In this document: piece by piece, positions 21,472 through 30,977 of the stretch
Numbering within the stretch: position 1 is the first letter of the stretch
Layout: each line of letters begins with the position of its first letter
From: Isoetes taiwanensis
Taxonomy: Eukaryota > Streptophyta > Lycopodiopsida > Isoetales > Isoetaceae
DNA: 64,000 nucleotides
Direction of reading: 5' to 3'
Assembly: GCA_021234155.1 (NCBI GenBank)
Contig: JAJEKV010000058.1
Location: 8,182,992-8,246,991 of the forward strand
The notes under the pieces: model-generated
The model's input: the letters and a program-made list of their open reading frames with translations, nothing else
Databases searched by the model: none
Told to the model about the DNA's origin: nothing
Position numbers and translations under genes: made by a program

Positions 21472-22431
21472 CACAACCAAGATTGAGTGTTATAATTCAT
21501 GTTATCCTTACAAGTCGATGTATATTCCAAATAATGAAGAACTATACAATTTATCTTTGGTCTATAACGGTTTGTATTGTACTAGGATTCTTTTTCTTTG
21601 GCACTAATATGGAAATTGAGTTTTCTCCTTTTATGGTTCTCATCATTGCCATGCTTAATGATGGCACCATCATGACTATTTCAAAAGACGAGGGTAAAAG
21701 CCTTTTAAAATGCCTGGACGGTTGAAAACTACGTGCTATTTGTAATATCTTGCCTTAATGACCATAATATTTTCTTGGGTCAGTCATGATACACATTTTT
21801 TTGAACATCATTTCAAAGTGCACCGAATTGCTCATGATAAGAGGCAAGAGACAAATTCATATACCCGCAAGTGAGCATTGTGAGCCGTGCACTTATATTT
21901 GTTACAAGGTCACAAGGATGGTCTTTTATTGGGAGACCGGGAACTATGCTTGTAGTCGCTTTTGCGATAGCACGCTTACTCTTATTGCGGTTTATGCCCA
22001 CCGGCCGTTTTGCGAAAAATACGCTGGTTGTGGTTGGGGTCAAGCATGCATTGTATGGTTGTATAACATAGTGTGGTATTTACCATTGGATATCATAAAG
22101 TTCACTATAAGATACATATTGAGTGGATCAGCTTGGGATCTTGTGATAGAAAGGAAGATTGCTTTTACTACGCAAGAAAACTATGGGCGTGAAGCACGCC
22201 GGGCCCAGTGGGGCGCCCATTGCCGGGATGCCAAATCTTTGAAGCACCAACCGTTCCCGGCACACCATTTCACTTCTCTGCGTGGCTGATCGTGATCTCG
22301 CCGAAAAAGCAAAATGGCGGGCAGAGATGGCAAGGTTAAAAGACATTCACGTACTTAAAGCACATGTTGATGTGGTCGCAAAGTTGAAAGGTTTGGATGA
22401 CATAGCTATTCAACAATCTTACACCATATGA
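21070..22431 (+). pseudogene. Plasma-membrane P-type H+-ATPase, captured 3' part
   Basis: Starts in the P-domain ([59 protein letters not shown]), goes through the frame-shifted hinge ([20 protein letters not shown]), transmembrane segments (21465-21725: [32 protein letters not shown]), then 21871-22190 ([68 protein letters not shown]) and the regulatory C-terminus ending QQSYTI-stop at 22429-22431. Family members are about 950 residues; the N-terminal two thirds, with the phosphorylated DKTGT aspartate, are missing. At least five frame changes are visible (near 21415, 21685, 21900, 22200 and 22290). The end keeps a Thr in the penultimate position, the 14-3-3 binding Thr of the family, in a variant of the usual ending. 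Confidence 0.88.
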
Positions 22432-25349
22432 CGAAATTGTGGATAAACCACAAAACGAAGCATTTGTTTCACCACTTTGTCCATTATTTGATTTTGAATT
22501 GATAAGCATTGTGCTGGGTTTATGACTGTCAATCAAAGGACACTCTCCATGTAAGAGGTCGTTGTACAACTAGTCATTAGCCTACAAACCCTTGCCATGA
22601 GTGATTTGATGTAAAAGAAACTTTATCTATATAGCTTAAGTTTTGAAAATTTATTTGATGCCCTTGGTCAAAGTCCATGTCCAGGACAAGTGTACTTGCG
22701 TCAAATACTCTTTAGTATTTCATAATCCACGAAATGCCCTCAGACTACCATATTTTAGCACAACAAAGAGTGTTGTACAAGAAGACCTTTTGTTGTCTAA
22801 GAACCAAAAAAATTCACATCGGAATCATTATCACTAGATGCAAGGGCACTAGGGCCCTAGGTGAAATAAGAAACTTATGGGGGGATTTGTAAAAGCGAAT
22901 AATTAGAAGATGCTTTATGTTTTGCACTATTTCACCAAGGACATTAAATTTGTAAAATCCCGAAGGGATCATTTCTACAACATTAAACTACTCAGTTGCA
23001 TACACAACTCAATCGAGGGGCACTTGTGGACGGGCTTGTACATGAATGTAGGGGACCCACAAACTGATTGTAAGAACATGGTAGGGGTCTACTTTAATTT
23101 AAATATAGATTATGAAAACATGACTTCATGGTTTGAGTTTGATTCAGGCCACTTCACCCTCAAGAAACTGGAGGGCAACCCTCCGTGCGCAGCACCTTGT
23201 TCATTTTGGACCTTGGAATTCAAAATCATGACCCCCTTCCTTTGCCAAAATACAAAGACGCTACTCCAATGCGTAACCAACTTCAATGGCTTTTACATAA
23301 ACTTGTGGGCCATTCGATAACAAAATTGCCACCCAATGGTTCAATGAGATCTTGCCAACGTACACGACACAAGCAAATGGAGTGCTAATCCTTTGTATTA
23401 AAGTACCAACATGGTCCTCTTCCCACTAGATTATGCTCCTTATGAGCTTCGCACTTTGTATTTATAGTGTTGTATCAAATTTTCAACTTCATCTTTTTGT
23501 TGGCCTTCATGTCTAGATTATTATTTATCATTGGTGTATCATATATTAGCATGAGCAGATGACATGGTACATCCAAAATATAAGTATCGTGGTTATATTT
23601 CACTTTTTTATCCCATTACAAAAATATTGAAGGTGCAAAATCATAGCTCTTCAATTTACCAAGACACTCAAATATGGATATTGCCTGTTTGGATTCAAGA
23701 TAACATTGTTCACTCATGGTATTTTTATAGGCACCATGAATTTTTATAGGCACTTTGTAGGAAGATATTATTATCCTATGTGATCCTTATAGAATTATAG
23801 AAGCATGTATCAATTAAATAGAGGCATTGATGTTGTAACCATTTTAAACCACACATACTTTATTAGTGTTAAGCCGAAAGGAATAAATAAGGTAAATGCT
23901 TTGGAGAAAGAAAGGAGGACGTTGACGGTAGTAGGTAAATGCTTTGGAGAAAGGAAGACGTTGAGAATGACAAGAGAGTTTTATTTGAAAATAGTGTGCC
24001 CCTTCTTTTTACTTGAATGCATGTTTTTTTTGGCAGAAGAGCATGTTTGCCACAATCTTTCCAGACCCAGTGCGCCGGCGCGCATGCTCTAAACAGGTAC
24101 TAAATATTTTTCAAGTTTGTAACTTTCTCTGATTTCTCTGATCTTTCCGGCGCTCATGCTCTGTCTCAACGCTCATGCTCATGATTTCTCAACGGATTTT
24201 TTTCTATGCTCATGCTCTGTCTCAACGCTCATGCTCATGATTTCCGGCACTCATGCTCATGATTTCTCAACGGATTTTTTTCTATGTCTCAACGGATTTT
24301 TTCTATGTTTGTAACTATGTCTCAACGGATTTTTTTCTGGACAGACTTTGAACTAGGTCTTTCCAGACCTAGTGCGCCGCCGCACATGCTCTGCAGCTGT
24401 GAAATATTTTTCAATCTTTGTCCTTTGTCTCAGCGGAATTTGTTCTTGACAAAAGAAGAGCGCAAGCTACAATATTTCTAGATGTAGTGCACCGGTGCAC
24501 ATACTCTGATAACAGTAAATGTTCATACTGATTTTATCTAGTTCTTGGCTGAATGTTATCGGGTTGCTAAATCGTGTTTTTTGAAGTAATAACATTCCTT
24601 GCATCCCAGACATTTGATTGTTTTGTTTCATGTTTTATTTTGCATCATGAGAAGCTCCTTCTGCAGCAACTGAATGTCCTGGTCCTCACACTATTGAAAA
24701 AGACATAAAGTTGCTCGTACATCTAATGTTCTAAAGAGCAGTGATGAAGTGGAAGAATTGCTACAGGTCGCTAAGGCGGCACAAAAGAACGTAATGCCTC
24801 ATGTATCTTTGACATTAAGCCAAGTAATGTATCTGAGTTCATCTTCCAAGTAATGTATCTGAGTTCATCTTGCAATGGTGGCCTTGTTTTGTTATATTGT
24901 GGCCCTCACCATATGCTTTGTCGTTTTTCTTTTATGCTTTTCTTTTATTTGCACATTTCAGGTTCTAATGTTGAATAGCTCTTGTTTCCGGTGTCAAAAC
25001 TTCATTTGAAATGCAACAAATTAATTTCTAGCCTTTGTTGCAAACAACATGATCTTAGTTTTTGTTTTTCTATTCTAGGATCTGCTTGAACTTCCAAAGC
25101 AACATAACTATATAAAACTTATCGCCCACTCAGAAAATAATCAATTTTTAAAGAACTGTTGGCAACTTCTTGCAAATATAAAGTCTAAATGTTGCGAACT
25201 TCTTGTTGAATGTCCAAATATTTGTTGAAAAAGGCATTGATTTTGAACTTCAATACTTTGTACAACAAATGCTCTGATAGACATTGGAGAGTCAACTCCA
25301 AACAAGTGAACCAACGAAAATCTAGAACATTTTGTCTATAAATCATTTG
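22432..25349. other. Right interior of the long-TIR element
   Basis: No full gene recognised. Items seen: a 136-codon frame at 22910-23320 with protein-like stretches (MNVGDPQTDCKNMVGVYFNL) but no known domain; an approximate 46-base tandem duplication at 23895-23972 (AAATGCTTTGGAGAAAG repeated); a direct repeat cluster at 24140-24340 built from GCTCATGCTCATGATTTC and CAACGGATTTTTT; two copies of CCAGACC(C/T)AGTGCGCCG near 24060 and 24367; and an exon-like piece near 24716-24800 (SSDEVEELLQVAKAAQKN). These may be further captured or element-specific sequence. Confidence 0.4.
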
Positions 25350-25762
25350 TATATAAGCAAGCCCTCTAAACCCTTCTCAAAAAAACCCTCCAAAAATTTG
25401 CACTCTATGGTTATGATGTATTTCAATACAAGCCATATGTGTTAACCCTAAAAAATATGGTTTTTTGCTCTTTTCTTATATATTTACATCCCAAAAGATA
25501 TAACAATGGGTTGTCATTAGAAAGATCTTGAGGAGACGAATCCATTGCCACAAATAGTGTTCGAATCGGAGTTTTTGATCAAAAGTTATAGTAGAAAAAT
25601 GACACTGCAAAAGTTAGTTAGAACTGCATTAATTACTGCTGCCACATAATACTGGAATAAAATACACTGGAGCTCTTCTCTTATTGGACAGTTTAAAAAG
25701 CTGATGTGGCTTTTTAAGCATCCCTTAATGGGACAAAATGAGATCTCAAATTACCTCTAATG
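25350..25762 (-). repeat. Right long terminal inverted repeat
   Basis: Ends TCTCAAATTACCTCTAATG at 25762, the inverse of the left end. Inside are the inverse forms of the shared words (AAAAAAACCCTCCAAAAA near 25380-25397, GATCAAAAGTTATAG at 25576-25590 and CTGCATTAATTACTGC at about 25625). Diverged but collinear with 17801-18075. Confidence 0.55.
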
Positions 25763-25900
25763 TGGACAAGCGCCTGAAAAATGAAGACGAGCGCCACTAG
25801 AATGAAGCCAAGCGCCTGAAGAATGAAGCCGAGTGCCTAAGAACGAAGCCGCGCGCCTGAAGAATGAAGACAAGGGCTAAGCGGCTGCAAAAGAAAGACA
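25763..25900. repeat. GCGCCTGAAGAATGAAG minisatellite
   Basis: Four to five units of about 22 bases (AAGCGCCTGAAGAATGAAGC with variants). Related units flank the left end of the long-TIR element at 17735-17800. Confidence 0.65.
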
Positions 25901-26651
25901 AGCGGCCAAGCTGACAACTGCTGCTATCGACAAAGGAACCAACGTTTAAGACGGAATAGATGTCGGAGAAGCGCCCTGCTTTGTCGACCAAGTGATCTCA
26001 GGCGCAAATACCTACGAATATTGAAACGAGGACAAGGTGCATAAAATCGCAACCGTCGGAGTCGAGTATAGCGCCTTCTAATGACCATGTCTGCCTCCTG
26101 ACAGCAGACAGCGAAAGGGGCCCATTATGAAGTGCACGGGCGGGCAAATTCAAAGTTCAAAATATGGGCGGGCAAATTCAAATTTCAAATTTGAGCGGGC
26201 CGGCGGCGGGACACGGGCGTGCGGGCGGAATGACTCAAACTACTTAAAATTTATACTGGCGAACGGGGGGGAGAAACGGATGGGCGGGAAAATTCAAAAT
26301 TTTTAAAATTTATAGAGACGGACTGGCGGGCAAGAAAAATCGAAATTTTCAAAATTTCGAGAGACGGACGGGCGCGCAAATTTGAAGAGACGGGCGGGCG
26401 GGTAAAATTGGTTTTCTTTTCTTTCCCCCGACTTTTCTTTTCTTTTCTTTCCGTCCAATTTTCATTTTCAATTTCATTGTTCTTTTCTCCCGCCTTCCGC
26501 CTTCCGCTAGCGCCAGCGCCAGCGCCTAGCGCCTTGCACACTCTCTCTCCTATTCAACCATCTTCTCTCTCTAGCGCCTGTTGATCCGGGAGCGCTCGGA
26601 AAAAAAGTGGAGTAGGATTTATACGGTCCTGTACTTTTATACTTTTATACA
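25901..26651. repeat. GGGCGGGCAAATTCAAA repeat region upstream of ParB-like gene 1
   Basis: From about 26140 to 26410 the words GGGCGGGCAAATTCAAA, AATTTATAGAGACGG and AAAATTTCGAGAGACGGAC alternate in an irregular array that switches between GC-rich and AT-rich blocks. A pyrimidine-rich stretch (26405-26475) and CGCCAGCGCCAGCGCC follow. The end of the region would be the promoter of the gene starting at 26652; TTTATAC words at 26617-26651 are the only TATA-like signals. Confidence 0.5.
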
Positions 26652-28651
26652 ATGACGCAATCTTCGATCAAAATCCAAGAGCCAGGCTCAGGTTAGTATC
26701 TGTTGTTTCTATTCTTATCGATTTGTAGTGTCTTAGGTAACTAAAATGGCGCGGACGCGCCATTTCATTAGGAGAGGGTGGGCTTTTAGCAGCCTTTCCT
26801 CCTATAGTTTTGAAATGGCGCAGGTGCGCCATTTCCATAATGTCTGTTCATATTCTTATAGAAGCGGACCCATAGAAGAGCAAATGGCGCAGGTGCGCCA
26901 TTTAGTCTAAATGGCGAATCTGTGCCATTTGCTTTTCGAAGGGACCCATAATAGAGCAAATGGCGCACCTGCGCCATTTGCTCTATTATATAAAAGCTAA
27001 ATGGCGCAGGTGCGCCATTTAGTCTAAATGCTGTTTGCTGTTTTAACTTTCTAGCACATGCCATTTCTCTCACCATGCTTACCTCGCAGCGGCTAGTGCG
27101 CCGAAGAAATGGAACGTGGTGACATCGAGGAGCATAGTCCTCACTGGAAGGTCTTGGTGTATGGAGATCGTTAGAGCCATACCCTTGACTGAAGGCGTAG
27201 ACCCAACCGAGGGAGACAAGAGGCGAGAACTTTGCCTCCTTGTCAAATCAGGTACAGGTGAAGAAGGAGCCTCAGCCGTGGCCCAGATGGGCATCATTGT
27301 CAACATGAGGGAAGTCAAGAAACAAGGAAGACTTGACTTTCTTGGTTGCACAGTGGAAGATCCGGTCACTGGCAGCATTGATCTCTATTGCATGGATTGG
27401 CAGTGCTACGAGCCTGCAATGATGGAGTCCAGCATGAAGGACCAAGCACTGTCGGCCAAGAAAAAAGGTTGGCCGCTGCCATCTTATGAGTCCAGACAGC
27501 AAGCAGATATCAAAGGCACGGTAGAGATCCTGAAAGGATTCGGTATTCTGCGAGCGGCAATGGACATGTCCAAAAACTCCGTGTCCTACATTGTAAGAGC
27601 GAAGATCTCAGGCAACATGCCAGCAGTAATGGATAGCAGATGGCTGCTGGGAGAGATGCAGAGAAAAGGTGGAAAAGGTAAACCAGCCACCAGAGTTGCC
27701 AAAGTAGCAAAAACAGGCGGAGGTGATGAATTACAAAGGGATACAGAACAAGAAGGAGGACGAGACGATGAGAAGAGAGATGAGGATGATGTGCATCAGG
27801 ATGAGAAGAGGAATGATGTTGATGCTCATAAACATGATTCTCCTGTGAAGTCCACTAAGAAGCCTGCTGATGAGAGGTCTGCTGATAGTGACTGCACTAT
27901 TAGTGACAATAAGGAGGCTACAAAGCACATAAGAAATGTAGCATCCACAGCAGATAGCACTCCAGCAAAGAGAAAGCAAGAAATCAAAGCACAAATAAGG
28001 GCCAGGAAATTACAAAAGATTGCAGATCTTCAAGTGCCCGAGGAACTAAAGATGGACCGTGACGAAGAAGAAGAAATGGCAGAGGAAACACTAAAGAAAA
28101 TACAAAAGCACGGCCACATGTTCCCCCTTGGAGTCACATACACCAGAAGAATATCTATCTGGGATCTAGAAGAGGCCCCACCTAATATGACCGCCAGGGT
28201 TATTAACCCCGAGCATGTTAGGAGGCTCTGCAAATCATTTGCTGAGGATCCACACCCGGTATTCACTCCAGCAGATGTAGTGCCCTTTGATCCGGATACA
28301 AAGGAGTTGCTGAGCTGGTCACAGGAATCTGACCTGATTCGGAAAAGATTTTATATTATCAATGGTAATCATTCGGTCGCTGCTGCTCAGCTCGTGTGCA
28401 GTAAGTTCGGGACAGAGGATGCTAGAGCTGAGCTCAGCAAGATCTATGTCTATAGAATATGCAGAGTTCTTTCTGGAGAGATCAGTGACCTGGACCTTCT
28501 TCAGCTCAATGTGGATGTGAATGATATAGTAGCAAAGAATGTCTTCAAGGAACCATATGTGGATCAGATCCACCATCTTCGCAAGCAGTACCAGGAATGC
28601 GGAAGACCAGCCCCTGCTAGTAAAGGACAGTCAAGAAGCGACGAGTACAAG
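26652..28651 (+). CDS. ParB/sulfiredoxin-like protein gene 1, exons 1-2
   Basis: Model: ATG at 26652, exon 1 of 40 bases (MTQSSIKIQEPGS) ending TCAG|GTTAGT; intron 26692-27089 closing TCGCAG; exon 2 27090-28651 ending AAG|GTACGT. Both exons join in frame, giving 534 codons without a stop. Residues 20-210 are a globular region with no family recognised (GRSWCMEIVRAIPL, MGIIVNMREVKKQGRLDFLG); 215-330 are highly charged; about 365-445 form a ParB/Srx-like domain (ARVINPEHVRRLCKSF, FTPADVVPFDPD, then YIINGNHSVAAAQLV). INGNHSVAAA takes the place of the G-x-H/R-R nucleotide-binding loop of ParB and sulfiredoxin folds. No ParB-type HTH or sulfiredoxin Cys was seen. Downstream exon and methyltransferase-like code belong to the same gene. 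The short exon 1 and the intron positions are predictions, supported by the same phase in gene 2. Confidence 0.6.
26742..27035. repeat. Palindrome array in intron 1 of ParB-like gene 1
   Basis: Exact 22-base palindromes of the type AAATGGCGCAG/CTGCGCCATTT (centre CAGGTG or CACCTG) lie at 26813-26834, 26882-26903, 26958-26979 and 26999-27020, with partial units at 26744-26766 and 26910-26932. Spacers hold GGGACCCATA-type words. The array lies wholly inside the predicted first intron. Confidence 0.85.
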
Positions 28652-28865
28652 GTACGTTTACGTCTCCTTACCCATACATTTATCGAAATGGCGCAGCTGC
28701 GCTATTTGAGTTGAAATGGCGCAGCTGCGCCATTTGAGTTGAAATTGCGCAGCTGCGCCATTTGATGTAAATAGCGCAGCTGTGCCATTAGATGTAAATG
28801 GCGCAGTGCGCCATTAGATGTAAATAGCAACATTTGAAATTCTAAAATCGCCAGTTCTCTTGCAG
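28652..28865 (+). repeat. Intron 2 of ParB-like gene 1 with palindrome array
   Basis: Intron from GTACGT to CTCTTGCAG. Bases 28684-28833 hold five tandem units of (A)AATGGCGCAGCTGCGCCATTTGA(G/T)T, including an exact palindrome at 28714-28735; unit period is about 30 bases. The array fills about two thirds of the intron. Confidence 0.8.
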
Positions 28866-29576
28866 CACTACCATGAAATGGCAGACAAGATTCTGAGGGG
28901 CAAACACACGAAGGATGTCAATCGGTTTGTCTTCATGCCAGATGATGTCTATGCACTCTTCCGCCAGATGTGGAACAAATGGAGGAAGGGAGAACTTAAG
29001 GACAATAGGGGTCAAGCTATAGTAATCAATTTTGCTAAAGACAAAGACTACTTCAGTGACAACTACCTTAGATGCATGAGGGGCTTGGACTATGATGATT
29101 GTAGAAAGGTCCTCGAAGAAGCTTTAAGCGGGGATATATACGTCAAAGTCACCTCAGATTACAAAGGCGATAATTTCTTCAAGACGAGGGCACAGAACTT
29201 AAGAGTACTTGCTTACATGAAGAAGGAGATACTGCACTTCATTGCAGATCAAATTGGCACTAAGTACAAGAAATTCGAGGACCTACGGAAAGCCACAGAC
29301 CACTTCTCAGATAAAGCACTTCTGGCTTGGGGGGTATGCCACCATAAGTGGGTACAGGAAGGAATACTCAAAGAGGGAGTTCATGGTAACATGCCATTCT
29401 CCTTGGCCAGGTCCATTCGAAAAATCCTTCAAGGACCTGCCAAGATGGTTTGTGGAGCATGTCACTGCCGGGAGGATTCCAAACGAACATGCGATTCTAC
29501 CGCCAAAGATGATATGTTTAGATGCAAGGCGACTTACTCCGGTTTGGAATAGTGAGATCAGAACGTTTCTTCGATA
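28866..29576 (+). CDS. ParB-like gene 1, exon 3
   Basis: Follows the splice acceptor at 28865 in phase 0 with exon 2. It encodes HYHEMADKILRGKHTK, FVFMPDDVYALFRQMWNKW, GLDYDDCRKVLEEAL and RAQNLRVLAYMKKEILHFIA. The order of these blocks is mirrored in gene 2 (GLQDDEIIWLLNQCINKEV, THIKNMRVMKVAVGEELQKL), so this is a conserved middle domain of a ParB-like family, with no name known to me. Near 29400-29420 the protein-like sequence passes into the next frame (SFKDLPRWFVEHVTAGRIPN, HAILPPKMICLDARRL) and stops at 29574-29576, which points to a one-base indel. Codon 29552 is the stop of the original frame. Confidence 0.55.
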
Positions 29577-29685
29577 ACGCCTCACGAGATGACGATGTAG
29601 AGACATCTTGGATTCTATGTTTACGCCAGTAGGAGCATAACTTACTATTTGCCAGTGCGTTTGAAAGACTAGAATCCGGTCAAGA

Positions 29686-30332
29686 GTGTTTGTAGGAATC
29701 TATGAAGAGGAGACTGGAGCTACGGTGGTTCAGAATCAAAGAGCCACAAGCTCTTCTATTTGCCTTTCACGAGGATTTCGGCACGCAGGCGGGAGAGCCC
29801 GACGAAGACACGAACCTCGGAGCTATCACGGCGACCATCCTAGAAAGCTCCATAAAATTCCTCCTATTCCTAAGGAAGCCATCGGAAGTGAGGGTGATGT
29901 TATGGCTAAAAACTCATGCAAGGCAGGGTTTAAGTGGAGTTGGCGGGGTATGGAGGGAGAATATCCGGGTGCATAAACAGATTGGTCCCGCAGAATCTGC
30001 GTTCTACCTTGTTGATAAGCTCGCCCTCAAGGTAACATCGTCTTGGATTTCTTCTCCGGTGGAGCCTTCTCTAGGGCATCCCTTCATGTAGGAAGAATCG
30101 GTGTGACATACGAGCATGAGTTAGGAAAGATGAAATGCGTAGCGGGCATTCTGGATAGGGTCGAGAACGTCATGTACCCATGGCTTGGCTTGACCCAAAG
30201 GCCATTGACCAACGCCAACGGGAAGTCTTGACTTTGCACGATGGTGAATCTCAGAAGGGGGCAGACGAAGAAGCTACTCATCTGAGAAAGGTGAGACGTC
30301 GGGCAAAGCCGGAGCGAAAGGGATCAAATTGA
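29686..30332 (+). pseudogene. ParB-like gene 1, methyltransferase-like 3' part
   Basis: The frame 29702-30091 carries FAFHEDFGTQAGEPDEDTNL, KFLLFLRKPSEVRVMLWL and AFYLVDKLALK. After a frame change near 30035 the frame 30043-30231 reads NIVLDFFSGGAFSRASLHVG and RIGVTYEHE. This fits motif I and the following acidic strand of beta-class DNA N4/N6 methyltransferases, where VLDPFxGSGTT sits near the C-terminus and is followed by a GR-x-x-x-G-I-E strand. A third frame then gives WLDPKAIDQRQREVLTLHDG and a basic tail KVRRRAKPERKGSN before TGA at 30330-30332. No clear catalytic DPPY-type motif was found here. The region between 29577 and 29700 has stops in all frames. Likely inactive in this copy, or damaged by sequence errors. 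Confidence 0.5.
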
Positions 30333-30489
30333 CCGCGATAAAATTAACACGGATGATTATGACAAAGTCTCGATGAACACTTCCCGGCAATGACTATTAA
30401 AAAAATTCTGTGTTTTGAAAAATTGTATCTTATATAATATTTCTATTAATATATATCTACATGGTCTTCTGAAAATATGTGTTATCTAT

Positions 30490-30910
30490 AGCAAAATGGC
30501 ACGAGAGCACTATTTGCTTAGTCTTCACGTTCACGCAAATAGCGCGCCTGCACTATTTGCTCGCTCTACACCTTGAAGTAAATAGCGCGCCTGCACTATT
30601 TGCTTGCTTTCACGTTCAAGCAAATAGCGGCGCACCATTTGCTTCCTTTCACGTTAAAAATAAATAAGCGTTTGCGCTATTTGCTTTGTGGTTATTTCTA
30701 AACTAAAGGAGCGGCCGCGCCATTTTGTTTGCTTGCTGGGCCCTTTTTGGCAATTTAATATCTGCTTTTGTGGTTCTCGGGCCGCTTTTCCTCATACTTT
30801 CCAAGTAAATGGCGCCATACTTCTCTTCCTGACAACTAAAACCGCGCTGTTTTATATTAAATGTAGCGGTTTTTGCATGATAACTGGTTTCTTTTTAAGC
30901 AAATAGTGCC
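30490..30910. repeat. Degenerate AAATAGCGC palindrome repeats
   Basis: Units such as GCAAATAGCGCGCCTGCAC followed by TATTTGC recur at 30534-30562 and 30572-30605, and weaker forms continue to about 30905. They are decayed relatives of the AAATGGCGCAG palindrome found in the introns of the gene just upstream. Confidence 0.6.
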
Positions 30911-30977
30911 ATATCTAGCCATAAATGTGTGATAAAACAGGGAAGAAACTGATTTCATGAGAAATTGGAATCACGAA

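Larger units (their letters stand above)
17801..25762 (+). mobile_element. Putative long-TIR element carrying captured host gene pieces
   Basis: Left end 17801 reads CATTAGAGGTAATTTGAGAT and then CTCCTTTTGTCCCC. The right end (25728-25762) is its reverse complement with two or three mismatches. Further inside, both ends share in inverted order AATTAATGCAG, CTATAACTTTTGATC, GATCTTTC and TTTGGAGGGTTTTTTTGA, so the subterminal repeat is several hundred bases long though diverged. Long, imperfect TIRs together with host gene fragments fit a Mutator-like (Pack-MULE type) element; this class is inference because no transposase is present. GGACAAGCGCCTG flanks both sides (17781-17793 and 25764-25776) and may be pre-existing minisatellite or a target duplication. 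Cargo: ECD, NAC and proton ATPase fragments, all on the plus strand. Confidence 0.6.

Noticed and set aside
17801-25762. Helitron as the class of the capture element
   Set aside because: No CTRR end with a preceding hairpin at the right border was found, while inverted ends are visible; a Mutator-like origin fits better, though the class is not proven.
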